This document shows positions 53,553 to 63,430 of a stretch of DNA of 64,000 nt, piece by piece. The position numbers and the translations under genes are program-made. How positions within the stretch are numbered: the stretch's first letter is position 1; each line of letters opens with the position of its first letter. The DNA comes from Modestobacter italicus. Lineage in GTDB: Bacteria > Actinomycetota > Actinomycetes > Mycobacteriales > Geodermatophilaceae. The stretch is from positions 4,712,001-4,776,000 of the forward strand of contig NC_017955.1 of assembly GCF_000306785.1 (NCBI RefSeq). The letters are read 5' to 3'. Under the pieces are notes generated by a model, which searched no databases, was not told where the DNA came from, and saw nothing but the letters and a program-made list of their open reading frames with translations.

Positions 53553-55493
53553 GTGAAGCGTCGAACCAGGGCACTGCTCTGCCTGTTGACCGGGCTGGTC
53601 GCCGTCCTCGGGCCGGCATCGGCCGCCCGGGCGGACCAGTGGCAGGACCGGGTCTCGGCCGGCAGCGGCTACGCGACCGGGGCGGGGACGACCGTCGCGA
53701 TCGCGCTGTTCGACCGCGGCACCGGGCTGTACCGCGACAACGGCGCCGCCGCGCACACCCGGATCGAGTCGGCGTCGGTGATGAAGCTGTTCATCGCCGA
53801 GAACCTGCTGCACCGGCGCGACCTCGGGCAGATCCGGCTCACCGCGGCCGACCTGACCGACATGTCCCGGATGCTGCGCGAGTCCTACGACGCCGCGGCC
53901 AACCGGTTCTGGAGCAGCTACGGCACCAACGCGATCGTCGGCGACGTCATCGCCCGGTACGGCCTGAGCGAGACCGGGCTGACCAGCAACGTCCGCTACT
54001 GGGGCAACACGCTGATCACCGCCCACGACATCGTCGTCTTCTACCAGCGGCTGATGGACGGCTCCGGCGGGCTGTCCGCCGGCTCGCGGGACTGGATCGT
54101 CGACCAGTTGCGCCAGTCGACCGAGCAGGGCGACGGCGGCCGGCAGTTCTTCGGGCTGCACGACGGGCTGCCGCTGGAGCGCGTGATCGCCCAGAAGCAG
54201 GGCTGGATGTGCTGCGTCAACGGCAGCGCCTACCGGCACTCCACCGGGCTCGTCGGCCCGGACGGCCGGTACGCCGTGGCCGTGCTCACCCGCGAGCCCT
54301 CCGACCGCGGGACGGCGCACCTGGAGGCCTCGATCACCGGGGCGGTGCGCACGATGTTCCCCGAGGGGCTCATCCCCCGCGTGCAGGGCGACATCGGTGA
54401 GCTCTGGTACCGGATGGGCGGCACCCGCAGCCTGCTGGGCTACCCGACCAGCGACGAGCTCGGCCTGCCCGGCGGCGCGGTGAGCCGGTTCCAGGGCGGG
54501 TTCGTCTACTGGACGCCGTCCACCGGCCCGCACTGGGTCGCCGGGGACATCCTCCGCAAGTACGGGGCCTACGGCTACGAGCGCAGCGTGCTGCGCTACC
54601 CGGTCAGCGACGAGATCCCGCTGGCCGGCGGCGCGCTCAGCCGGTTCCAGGGCGGCTCGATCTACTGGTCACCGCGCACCGGCGCGCACGCGGTCGGCGG
54701 CAACATCCTGGCCCGGTACGGCAGCTACGACTGGGAGAAGGGCGTGCTGGGCTACCCGACCAGCGACGAGCTCGCGCTGACCGGCGGGGCGCTGAACCGG
54801 TTCCAGGGCGGCTACGTCTACTGGTCACCGGCCACCGGCGCGCACGCGGTCGGCGGCGCCATCCTGGGCGCGTACGGCGCGACCGGGTGGGAGCGGGGCT
54901 GGCTCGGCTACCCGACCAGCGAGGAGACCCGCCTGCCCGGCGGGGCGGTGAGCCGGTTCTCCGGCGGCGCCGTCTACTGGTCACCCCAGGGCGGCGCCCA
55001 CCCGGTCCGGGGGCCGATCCTCACCGCGTACGAGACCCTCGGCGCCGGGCAGGGCGAGCTCGGCTACCCGACCCGGGACGAGCTGACCCTCGTCAACGGC
55101 GGTGCCGTCTCCGTCTTCCAGCACGGCGCCCTCTACTGGACGCGGACCACCGGTGCGCACTGGCTCGGCGGTGACCTGCTCACCGCCTACGGCGCCCAGG
55201 GGTACGAGCGCGGCCCGCTCGGCTACCCGACCAGCGACCCGCACCCGGTGGCCGGCGGCACCCGCGTCGACTTCCAGCGCGGCAGCCTGACGCTGACCCC
55301 GTCCGGCCAGGTCCTCCGGGACGCGGACGCGGCACCGACCGCGGTCACCCCGCAGCCGACGCGCACCCCCGCACCGGCCGCCGTCCCCACCCCGACACCC
55401 ACCCCCACACCCACACCCACGGCGACACCGACACCGGCCGCACCGACGACGACGGCGCCGACGACCGGCGACGCGAGCGGGGCGACGCCGTGA
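53553..55493 (+). CDS. Secreted serine-hydrolase (beta-lactamase-like) protein with six LGFP repeats
   Basis: From GTG 53553, six bases after GGGGGAG, the protein has 646 residues. It has a signal peptide (cut near AARADQ), a beta-lactamase/DD-peptidase-like domain (about 30-275), and six LGFP units (about 280-590). The tail is Thr/Pro/Ala-rich (about 595-646, TPTPTPTPTPTATPTP). The serine SxxK motif is SVMKLF; the SDN-like region reads SYDAAANRFW and the third box KQGWMCC replaces KTG, so activity is uncertain. It is not a clear class A beta-lactamase. It overlaps the following lipoprotein gene by four bases. The tail is encoded by CCCACA-type repeats prone to slippage. Confidence 0.83.
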   Translation: MKRRTRALLCLLTGLVAVLGPASAARADQWQDRVSAGSGYATGAGTTVAIALFDRGTGLYRDNGAAAHTRIESASVMKLFIAENLLHRRDLGQIRLTAADLTDMSRMLRESYDAAANRFWSSYGTNAIVGDVIARYGLSETGLTSNVRYWGNTLITAHDIVVFYQRLMDGSGGLSAGSRDWIVDQLRQSTEQGDGGRQFFGLHDGLPLERVIAQKQGWMCCVNGSAYRHSTGLVGPDGRYAVAVLTREPSDRGTAHLEASITGAVRTMFPEGLIPRVQGDIGELWYRMGGTRSLLGYPTSDELGLPGGAVSRFQGGFVYWTPSTGPHWVAGDILRKYGAYGYERSVLRYPVSDEIPLAGGALSRFQGGSIYWSPRTGAHAVGGNILARYGSYDWEKGVLGYPTSDELALTGGALNRFQGGYVYWSPATGAHAVGGAILGAYGATGWERGWLGYPTSEETRLPGGAVSRFSGGAVYWSPQGGAHPVRGPILTAYETLGAGQGELGYPTRDELTLVNGGAVSVFQHGALYWTRTTGAHWLGGDLLTAYGAQGYERGPLGYPTSDPHPVAGGTRVDFQRGSLTLTPSGQVLRDADAAPTAVTPQPTRTPAPAAVPTPTPTPTPTPTATPTPAAPTTTAPTTGDASGATP

Positions 55494-55978
55494 GGCGGCT
55501 GCGGCTGGTCGCCGGTGCGGTCGTCCTGCAGGCCGCGCTGCTCGGCTGCACGGGCAGCGCCGACGAGCCCGCGGCCGGGTCGCCGGCGGCCTCGACCACC
55601 CCGGCACCGGCGCCGCCCACGCCGGCCGGCAGCGCCGAGGCGCAGGCGCTCGCCGCCTTGCCCGCCGGGCCGGCCACCGGCACGGCGGTGGTGACCCTGA
55701 CCGGCGCCGGCGAGCTGCGCGCCCCCGTCACCGGCCAGTGCAGCCAGACCGCCGACGGCACCCGGATCGAGGCGTCCGCCGACACCGCGACGATCCGGCT
55801 CGACGTCACCCCCGGCGGCGCGCACCTCGCCCTCGACGACGTCGGGCTGTCGGCCACCTCCGACGTCGCGACCGGCCGCTACGAGGTCTCCGGCCGCCAC
55901 CTCTCCCTCGCCGCGCCGCTCGTCCACGACGGCGGGTCGACCGGCCGGGTCGAGCTGGAGGTCGACTGCGGCGGCTGA
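55490..55978 (+). CDS. Putative lipoprotein coupled to the LGFP serine hydrolase
   Basis: The 162-residue protein has signal peptide RRLRLVAGAVVLQAALLGC with the lipobox Cys at about residue 20, a Pro/Ala linker, then a beta-sandwich-like domain with two Cys (TGQCSQT and the end VDCGG), about 100 residues. It recalls mycobacterial LpqH-like lipoproteins but I cannot confirm. The GTG 55490 overlaps the stop of the LGFP gene (GTGA). Confidence 0.7.
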   Translation: MRRLRLVAGAVVLQAALLGCTGSADEPAAGSPAASTTPAPAPPTPAGSAEAQALAALPAGPATGTAVVTLTGAGELRAPVTGQCSQTADGTRIEASADTATIRLDVTPGGAHLALDDVGLSATSDVATGRYEVSGRHLSLAAPLVHDGGSTGRVELEVDCGG

Positions 55979-56017
55979 GCCGCCCGCCCTGCGGAGGCAG
56001 CGGCCGATCGCGCTGAC

Positions 56018-56023
56018 TAGAGT
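56018..56023 (+). promoter_or_regulatory. Candidate -10 element (TAGAGT) of accA
   Basis: TAGAGT fits TANNNT and is followed by 30 bases with a ribosome site (GGAGGGGAG, 56038-56046) before GTG 56054, so this message has a normal short leader. No clear -35. Confidence 0.4.
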
Positions 56024-56053
56024 CCGGGCGTCCGCTCGGAGGGGAGTTCGTCG

Positions 56054-57817
56054 GTGCAGAAGGTCCTGATCGCCAACCGCGGTGAGATCGCGGTGCGTGT
56101 CGCACGCGCCTGCCGGGACGCCGGGCTGACCAGCGTCGCGGTCTACGCCGAGCCCGACCGGGACGCCCTGCACGTGCGCGCCGCCGACGAGGCCTTCGCC
56201 CTGGGCGGCACCACCCCCGGCGACTCCTACCTGGTCATCGACAAGATCATCGACGTCGCGCGGCGGTCCGGCGCCGACGCGGTGCACCCCGGCTACGGCT
56301 TCCTGAGCGAGAACGCCGGGTTCGCCCAGGCCGTCATCGACGCCGGTCTGACCTGGATCGGCCCCTCCCCGCAGGCGATCATCGACCTCGGTGACAAGGT
56401 CGCCGCCCGGCACATCGCCACCCGCGCCGGCGCACCGCTGGTGCCGGGCACCAAGGACCCGGTCGCCGACGCCGAGGAGGTCATCGCCTTCGCCAAGGAG
56501 CACGGCCTCCCGGTGGCCATCAAGGCCGCGTTCGGCGGCGGCGGCCGCGGGCTGAAGGTCGCCCGCACGATCGAGGAGATCCCCGAGCTGTTCGACTCCG
56601 CCGTCCGCGAGGCGGTGTCGGCGTTCGGCCGCGGCGAGTGCTTCGTCGAACGCTTCCTGGACAAGCCCCGGCACGTCGAGGCCCAGGTGCTCGCCGACAC
56701 CCACGGCACCGTCATCGTCGTCGGTACCCGCGACTGCTCGCTGCAGCGCCGCAACCAGAAGCTGGTCGAGGAGGCCCCCGCGCCGTTCCTCACCGACGAG
56801 CAGCGCGAGCGCATCCACTCCTCGGCCAAGGCCATCTGCGCCGAGGCCGGCTACGTCGGTGCCGGCACCGTGGAGTACCTGGTCGGCACCGACGGCTCGA
56901 TCTCCTTCCTCGAGGTCAACACCCGGCTGCAGGTCGAGCACCCCGTGAGTGAGGAGACGTCGGGCATCGACCTGGTCCGCCAGCAGTTCCGGATCGCGCA
57001 GGGCCTGCCGCTGGAGATCACCGCCGACCCCACCCCGCGCGGGCACAGCATCGAGTTCCGGATCAACGCCGAGGACGCCGGGCGCAACTTCATGCCCGCC
57101 CCCGGCCCGGTCACCCGGCTGGAGGTCCCGCAGGGCCCCGGCGTGCGCTGGGACTCCGGCGTGGAGACCGGCGGTGAGGTCGCCGGCGCCTTCGACTCCA
57201 TGCTGGCCAAGCTGATCGTCACCGGCGCCACCCGCACCGAGGCGTTGCAGCGCGCCCGCCGCGCGCTGGCCGAACTGGTCGTCGAGGGCATGCCCACCGT
57301 CGTCCCGTTCCACCGCGCCGTCGTCGCCGACGAGGCGTTCACCGCCGAGCCGTTCACCGTGCACACCCGGTGGATCGAGACCGAGTGGGACAACCAGGTC
57401 CCGCCCTACGGCCCGGCCGCGGAGTCCGAGGACGCCGAGCCGCGGCAGACCGTCGTGGTCGAGGTCGGCGGCCGCCGGCTGGAGGTGTCGCTGCCCGCCG
57501 GGCTGGCCGCGGGCGGCGGTGGGGCGGCCCCGGCCAGCGGCGGGGCGAAGCCGCGCAAGCGCGGCGGCGGGCACGGCGGCTCGGCCGCCTCCGGTGACTC
57601 CCTCACCGCGCCCATGCAGGGCACCATCGTCAAGGTCGCGGTCGAGGACGGTGCCACCGTCGCCGCCGGTGACCTGGTCGTCGTCCTCGAGGCGATGAAG
57701 ATGGAGCAGCCCATCACCGCGCACAAGGCCGGCACCGTGTCCGGGCTGTCCGCCGAGGTCGGCGCCAGCGTCACCAGCGGCGCCGTCCTCTGCACCATCA
57801 CCGACGCCGCCGAGTAG
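56054..57817 (+). CDS. accA3: Acyl-CoA carboxylase alpha subunit (biotin carboxylase-BCCP fusion, AccA3-type)
   Basis: It carboxylates biotin with ATP and bicarbonate, serving the AccD/AccE complex. The 587-residue protein has an N-terminal biotin carboxylase domain ([61 protein letters not shown]) and a C-terminal BCCP domain with the biotinylated Lys549 in EAMKMEQP. A Gly/Ala/Lys-rich linker separates them (510-535). The start GTG 56054 has GGAGGGGAG upstream. Next to maf and birA as in Rv3279c-Rv3285. Its product is the substrate of BirA. Confidence 0.95.
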   Translation: MQKVLIANRGEIAVRVARACRDAGLTSVAVYAEPDRDALHVRAADEAFALGGTTPGDSYLVIDKIIDVARRSGADAVHPGYGFLSENAGFAQAVIDAGLTWIGPSPQAIIDLGDKVAARHIATRAGAPLVPGTKDPVADAEEVIAFAKEHGLPVAIKAAFGGGGRGLKVARTIEEIPELFDSAVREAVSAFGRGECFVERFLDKPRHVEAQVLADTHGTVIVVGTRDCSLQRRNQKLVEEAPAPFLTDEQRERIHSSAKAICAEAGYVGAGTVEYLVGTDGSISFLEVNTRLQVEHPVSEETSGIDLVRQQFRIAQGLPLEITADPTPRGHSIEFRINAEDAGRNFMPAPGPVTRLEVPQGPGVRWDSGVETGGEVAGAFDSMLAKLIVTGATRTEALQRARRALAELVVEGMPTVVPFHRAVVADEAFTAEPFTVHTRWIETEWDNQVPPYGPAAESEDAEPRQTVVVEVGGRRLEVSLPAGLAAGGGGAAPASGGAKPRKRGGGHGGSAASGDSLTAPMQGTIVKVAVEDGATVAAGDLVVVLEAMKMEQPITAHKAGTVSGLSAEVGASVTSGAVLCTITDAAE

Positions 57818-57820
57818 GGC

Positions 57821-60800
57821 TCAGTACGCGACCCGGACCTCGGTCGTGGCCGCGACGAAGGTGAGGGTGCCGCCCTGGAAGCGCTGGGTGGTGCCGCCGG
57901 CGACGGCGCGCTCCTCCTCGAGTGGGTAGCCCAGCCGGCCGTTCTCCCAGCCCAGCGCTCCCCAGCGCTCGCGGGTGTACCGGTTGGTCAGGGCGTGCGC
58001 GCCGCTGGCCGGTGACCAGTAGACCGACCCCTGCTGGAACACCTGGAAGCAGCCGCCGTCGCGCAGCCCGCACACCTGGTCGGCGGTCGGGTAGCCCAGC
58101 GGGCCGTTCTCCCAGCCCGACGCGCCCCACCGGTCGCGCAGCGCACCGGTCACGACCGTCGCCCTCGACCCGGCGCTCACGTACACCGAGCCGCCCTGGA
58201 ACAGCTGGAAGCAGCCGCCGTCGCGCAGCCCGCAGGTCGTGTCCCCGGTCGGGTAGCCCAGCGCGCCGGTCTCCCACCGCGCCGCCGCCCACCGGTCCCG
58301 GACCGCACCGGACAGCACCAGCCGCGCGCCCGTGGTGTTCGACCGGTAGACGGCGCCCTTCTGGAAGGTCTGGAAGCAGCCGCCGTCGCGCAGCCCGCAC
58401 ACCTGGTCGGCGGTCGGGTAGCCCAGCGCGCCGTTCTCCCAGCCCGACGCGCCCCACCGGTCGCGCAGCGCACCGGTCACGACCGTCGCCCTCGACCCGG
58501 CGCTCACGTACACCGAGCCGCCCTGGAACAGCTGGAAGCAGCCGGCGTCGCGCAGCCCGCAGGTCGTGTCCCCGGTCGGGTAGCCCAGCGCGCCGGTCTC
58601 CCAGCGCGCCGCCGCCCACCGGTCCCGCACCGCGCCGGACAGCACCAGCCGCGCGCCCGTGCCCGGCGACCAGTACACCGCCCCGCGCTCGAAGGCCTGG
58701 AAGCAGCCACCGTCGCGCAGGCCGCAGGTCTCCTCGCCGACCGGCGCGCCCAGCGGCCCGGACAGGGAGCCCGAGGCGGTCCACCGGTCCCGGATCGCGC
58801 CGCGCACCACGCGCGTGCCGCCGGCGGTGCTGCTCACCACCGACCCGCCCTGGAAGGCCTGCGAGCACGTGCCCCCGGCCGCGCCGCACACCGTGTCGCC
58901 GACCGGGTAGCCCAGCGGCCCTGTCTCCCACCGCGTCGCGGCCCACCGGTCCCGGACCGGTCCGGACAGCACCAGCCGCGCACCGGTGCCCGGCGACCAG
59001 TAGACGGCGCCCTGCTGGAACGTCTGGAAGCAGCCGCCGCCGACCAGCCCGCAGACCTTCGCCGCGGTGGACGCCCCGAGCGGTCCGGCCTCGCCTCCGC
59101 TGGCGGCCCACGCCTGGCCGACCGGGTCGGTGGACCGTGGCACCGCCGCCGGGCTCGGCGCGCTGGCCGGGCCGGTGCCCGCCGCGTTGGTCGCGGTGAC
59201 GGAGAACGTGTACGCGGTGCCGTTGGTCAGCCCGGTCAGCGTGGCCGTGGTGGCACCGGTCGTCGTCGCCGTCGCCCCGCCCGGGGCCGCGGTCACCGTG
59301 TAGCCGGTGACCGGGCTGCCGTTGGCCGTCGCGGCCGTCCAGCGGACGACCGCGCTGCGGTCGCCGCCCACGGCGGTCACCCCGGTCGGCGCAGCCGGGG
59401 GCGAGGCACCGGCCGGGGTGAGGGTCACGCTCGACGTCGCGCTGGACTGGCCCCAGGCGTCGACGACGGCCACCGCGTAGCTGCGGGTCACGCCCAGCGG
59501 GGCGGCGAGCGTGACGCCCGCGGTCCGCGGGCTGGCCACGACCGACCCGCCCACCCGGACGGTGTACGTGTACGCGGGGCCGGCGTCGTCCCAGCTCAGC
59601 AGCACCCGGCTGCCGTCGGTCCTGCCGGACACCCCGGTCGGCGCCGCGGGCGGGGCCGGGCGGGTCGTGCCGGTGGTGATCGCGTTGGAGGGGGCCGACG
59701 CGCGCCCCAGGTCGTCGACGCCGCGCAGCTGCCACCGCGTCTCGTAGCTGGGCATCGCGGCGAGGGTGAGGCCGAAGGTCTGCGGCGAGCCGGTGAGCGG
59801 CAGCGCGTAGGTGCCGACGCTGGCGCCGTCCTGGAGCAGCGAGTACCGCGCCGCGACCGGCCCGGTCACCGTCGCAGTGACGTCGAGGACGGCGCTGGCG
59901 CCGGCCGTGCGCAGCGTGGCCGCCTGCAGGGCCCTTTAGGGCGGGGCCCCGGCGCCGACGGACGCCAGCGCCGGCAGGCTGCGGGCACCGCTGTCGGCCT
60001 GCACGTCGACCGCCACCTGGGTGCCGTCGGTCAGCCCGGTCACCCGGGCGCTGGTGCCGGTCACGCTGGCCCGGACGACGCCGTCGACCCGCACCGAGTA
60101 CCCGGCGGCCCCGGCGACCGCCGGCCAGGAGACGTCGACGGCCCCCGCGGACGGCGTGACGGTGGGGGCCGCGCCGACCTGGTCCGCGGCGGTGAAGGCG
60201 GCCGGCACGTCCAGCCGGCCGGCTCCGTAGCCGCGGTCCCAGCTGCCGCCGCCGTCCGCGCCGGCCTGCAGCGCGGCCTGCACCTGCGCGGGGCTGATCC
60301 CCGGGTGGCCGGCGCGCAGCAGGGCGACCGCCCCGGCCACCGCCGGGCCGGCGAAGGAGGTGCCCGTGCCGCTGGTGTACCCGGTGCCGCGGTACGGCAG
60401 CACCACGCTCTCGCCGACGGCGGAGACGTCGACCTGCCAGCCGTGCTGCGCCCACGGCGCCGGGGCGGCCTCCGGTGTGGTGGCCGAGACCGCGATGACC
60501 CCCTCGAGAGCGGCCGGGTACAGCACCGCGTTGCCGTTCTGCCCGTCGTTGCCGGCGGAGGCGACGACGGAGACGCCCTTGTCCAGCGCGTAGCGGACGG
60601 CGGTGGCGGTCACGTCGGAGTAGCCGCCGGACAGCGACATGTTGATCACGTCCGCGCCGTGGTCGGCGGCCCAGAGGACGCCCCGGGCGACGGCGGCCGA
60701 CGGGCAGGTCGCGCTGGTGCACACCCGCACCGGCAGGACCCGGGCCTGCGGTGCCATCCCGGCGCTGCCCGCGCCGTTGCCGTCCCGGGCGGCGATGACG

Positions 60801-61273
60801 CCGGCGACCCCGGTGCCGTGCCACTCGGCCGGGTCGGCGGCCAGCCCGGTGGTGTCGGTGCCGGCGAGCACCGCGCCGGCGAGGTCGGGGTGGCTGCCGT
60901 CGACCGCGGTGTCCAGCACGGCCACCACCTGGCCGGCACCGCGGGTGCGGGGCCAGACGTCGGTGACCGAGCTCATCGCCTGCGGGTCGTCGGCCTCCCA
61001 GTACGGGTCGGCGTCGAGCCGGTAGTCGACCGCGGCGTCGGCGGCGACGACGTCGGCCCGGTCCTCGAGCGTCTCCTCCGTGGCCGCTGCCCGGTCCCGG
61101 GGCGCGGTGACCGTCTCGACGACGTACTCGCCGTCGACGACGGTGAGGACGTCGATGCTGACCTGCCCGCCGTCGGCGGCCGAGGCGGCCGGGGCGCCGG
61201 CCACGCAGCCGAGCACGGCGAGGACCGAGCCGGCCAGGGCGACGACGAGCCGGCGGGCGGGGTGATGCTGCAC
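57821..61273 (-). pseudogene. Subtilase-Fn3-LGFP exoprotein gene split by an in-frame TAA
   Basis: Read as one frame from GTG 61273 the product would be about 1,150 residues: signal peptide (1-33), a subtilisin-type S8 domain (about 100-375), then Fn3-like domains, and eight LGFP units, several with the CGL..GGC[FY] Cys pair. The triad is D121 (VLDTAVDGSHPDL), H152 (WHGTGVAG) and S306 (GTSFAGP), with N242 for the oxyanion hole. A TAA codon at 59938-59936, after GAGAPP, interrupts it. The frame is unchanged on both sides. The downstream half has no signal peptide, so it could not be secreted alone. Either a true nonsense mutation or a sequence error. The upstream half alone could still give a protease of 445 residues. 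Confidence 0.85.
58043..58696. repeat. Tandem 327-base repeat inside the LGFP region
   Basis: Bases 58043-58369 and 58370-58696 are nearly identical (two LGFP units, 109 codons each); the next unit begins at 58697 with the same CTGGAAGCAG opening but diverges. This points to recent in-frame duplication of a pair of LGFP units. Confidence 0.85.
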
Positions 61274-61342
61274 ATCGGTCTCATCGGCACCCGGCCGACG
61301 GGACCGGATCCTCCGATCGCGTGACCCCCGGCCGGGGGCGGG

Positions 61343-62752
61343 TCAGCTGTGCTCGTCCTCGATCCCCATCAGCCGGCGGCCGGCCTCGGTGATGGAGCCC
61401 GACAGCGACGGGTAGATCGCGAAGGTCTGGGCGAGGTCGCCGGCCGTGAGCCCCTTGGTGACCGCCAGCGCGATCGGCAGGATCAGCTCCGACGCCCCCG
61501 GGGCCACCACGACCCCGCCGATGACGACGTCGGTGGAGCGCCGGGCGTAGAGCTTCACGAAGCCGTCGTGCAGGTCGCCCATCTTGGCCCGGGCGTTGGT
61601 GGCCAGCGGCAGCCGGACCACCTCGACGTCGGCCCCCTCGGTGAGCGACTTCTCCTGCACCCCGACCGTGGCGATCTCGGGGTGGGTGAAGACGTTGGCC
61701 GCGACCGTCTTGAGCCGGATCGGCGCCACCGCCTCGCCCAGGGCGTGCCACATCGCGATGCGGCCCTGCATCGCCGCGACCGAGGCGAGCTGGAAGACGC
61801 CGGTGACGTCGCCGGCGGCGTAGATGCCCGGGACGGTGGTGCGGGAGACCCGGTCGACCAGGATGTGCCCGGCCTTGGTCACCTCGACCCCGCACGCCTC
61901 CAGGTTCAGCCCGTCGGTGTTCGGCACGGTGCCCACGGTCATCAGCGCGTGCGAGCCCTCGACGACGCGGCCGTCGGTCAGCTCGACCCGGACGCCCTTC
62001 TCGGTGCGCAGCACCTTCTCGGCCCGGCCGCGCTCGGCGATCCGCCCGCCGCGGGACTGGAAGACCTCCTCGACCACGGCGGCGGCGTCGGCGTCCTCAC
62101 CGGGCAGGACCTGGTCCCGGGAGGAGACCAGGGTGACCGGGACGCCGGCCTCCAGGTACCCGGAGGCGAACTCGGCGCCGGTGACGCCCGAGCCGACGAC
62201 GACGAGGTGCTCGGGCAGCTCCTCGAGGTCGTAGACGTCGCGCCAGGACAGGATCCGCTCGCCGTCCGGCTCGGCGCCGGGCAGCACCCGGGGGTCGGCG
62301 CCGGTGGCGATGAGGACCACGTCGCCCTCCAGCTCCTCGACCACCGTGCCGGCCCGGTCGAGCACCTCGACCCGGTGCGCGGCCAGGCCGCGCTCCTCGT
62401 CGGAGAGCCGGCCCTGGCCGCTGACCAGCCGGACGCCCTCGGACTCCAGCCGGGCGTGGATGTCGGCGGACTGGGCGACCGCCAGCCCCTTGATCCGCTG
62501 GTTCACCGCCGCGAGGTCCAGGCCCACGGTGCCCAGGTCGTTGCCGCGCAGCCCGAGGACGGCGGAGTCGCGGACGGCCGTCATGGCGCCGGCCGCGGCG
62601 ATGAGCGTCTTGGACGGGACGCAGTCGGTGAGCACGCTCGCACCCCCGACGCCGTCGCGTTCGATCACGGTGACGTCCGCACCGAGCTGGGCGGCGACGA
62701 GCGCGGCCTCGTAGCCGGCCGGGCCACCGCCGATGATGACGATGCGGGTCAT
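61343..62752 (-). CDS. lpdA: LpdA-type flavoprotein (NAD(P)H quinone reductase, lipoamide dehydrogenase-like)
   Basis: The 469-residue protein has the disulfide-reductase fold: FAD site IVIIGGGPAGYEAALVAAQL, NAD site LVVVGSGVTGAEFASGYL, GIYAAGDVTG and a C-terminal dimer domain. The usual redox pair GGTCLNVGC is GGASVLTDC here: the first Cys is Ser39 and only Cys44 remains. The same loss is known in M. tuberculosis LpdA (Rv3303c), which reduces quinones instead of lipoamide. ATG 62752 is the start. It diverges from the gene at 62858. Confidence 0.9.
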   Translation of the reverse strand: MTRIVIIGGGPAGYEAALVAAQLGADVTVIERDGVGGASVLTDCVPSKTLIAAAGAMTAVRDSAVLGLRGNDLGTVGLDLAAVNQRIKGLAVAQSADIHARLESEGVRLVSGQGRLSDEERGLAAHRVEVLDRAGTVVEELEGDVVLIATGADPRVLPGAEPDGERILSWRDVYDLEELPEHLVVVGSGVTGAEFASGYLEAGVPVTLVSSRDQVLPGEDADAAAVVEEVFQSRGGRIAERGRAEKVLRTEKGVRVELTDGRVVEGSHALMTVGTVPNTDGLNLEACGVEVTKAGHILVDRVSRTTVPGIYAAGDVTGVFQLASVAAMQGRIAMWHALGEAVAPIRLKTVAANVFTHPEIATVGVQEKSLTEGADVEVVRLPLATNARAKMGDLHDGFVKLYARRSTDVVIGGVVVAPGASELILPIALAVTKGLTAGDLAQTFAIYPSLSGSITEAGRRLMGIEDEHS

Positions 62753-62844
62753 GTGTGCTGGTCTCCACTCTGGTCCGGTGATCGGTCCCCATTGTCCCCG
62801 CTGCCGGCCACCGACGCGGGGAGGCCCCGGTGCAGGGCGCTCGC

Positions 62845-62850
62845 TATCGT
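62845..62850 (+). promoter_or_regulatory. Candidate leaderless -10 element (TATCGT) of the cyclotransferase-like gene
   Basis: TATCGT fits TANNNT and is followed by seven bases (CAGCGGG) and ATG 62858; no ribosome site. Confidence 0.5.
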
Positions 62851-62857
62851 CAGCGGG

Positions 62858-63316
62858 ATGGCCCTCTACGCCGCGTACGGGTCGAACATGGACCCGGCGC
62901 AGATGCTGCAGCGCTGCCCGTCCTCCCCGTTCTCCGGCACCGGCTGGATCCCGGGCTGGCGGCTGACCTTCGGCGCGGAGGAGTTCGGCTGGGACGGCGC
63001 GCTGGCCACCCTCGTCCCGGTCGACGACGGCTCACCGGGCGTCTTCGTCGCCCTCTACGACCTCACCGAGGCCGACGAGCGGACGCTGGACGCCTGGGAG
63101 GGCGTCGACCACGGGCTCTACCGCAAGGTGCGGCTGCGGGTGCACACCCTGGCCGGCGACGTGGTGGCCTTCGCGTACGCGCTGGACGCCTTCGAGGGCG
63201 GGCTGCCCTCGGCCCGCCACCTCGGCGCGATCGCCGACGCCGCCGAGGCCGCCGGGGCACCGGACGACTACCTGCTGGACCTCCGCCGGCGCGACTGCCG
63301 CTCCACCAGCACCTGA
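62858..63316 (+). CDS. Gamma-glutamylcyclotransferase-like protein
   Basis: The 152-residue protein has the GGCT fold marks ALYAAYGSNMDPAQMLQRCP with the Y-GSN motif, GWIPGWRLTFG, a catalytic-type Glu in LDAWEGVDHGLYRKVRL and a C-terminal YALDAFEGGLPSARHLG. Family members act on gamma-glutamyl peptides or on polymerised substrates; the true substrate is not clear. ATG 62858 is set by the leaderless promoter and by the family start. Confidence 0.88.
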   Translation: MALYAAYGSNMDPAQMLQRCPSSPFSGTGWIPGWRLTFGAEEFGWDGALATLVPVDDGSPGVFVALYDLTEADERTLDAWEGVDHGLYRKVRLRVHTLAGDVVAFAYALDAFEGGLPSARHLGAIADAAEAAGAPDDYLLDLRRRDCRSTST

Positions 63317-63430
63317 CGCCCCACCCGTCGCGGGCGTCGTCCGCGGGCGGCGGGCGGCCGCCCCGCCCCGGTTACCCTCGAGCCGCCTGCGGTTCCGCTC
63401 CCCGTCCCCTCAGCCAGGCAGAGGATCAAC

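Noticed and set aside
55385..55450. CCCACA-type simple repeat as a possible regulatory or contingency locus
   Set aside because: It encodes the Thr-Pro tail of the LGFP hydrolase; slippage is possible but nothing shows phase variation.
58043..58696. Regular repeats that might be CRISPR or satellite DNA
   Set aside because: The units are 327 bases and are in-frame parts of the LGFP coding region; there are no short direct repeats with unique spacers anywhere in the window.
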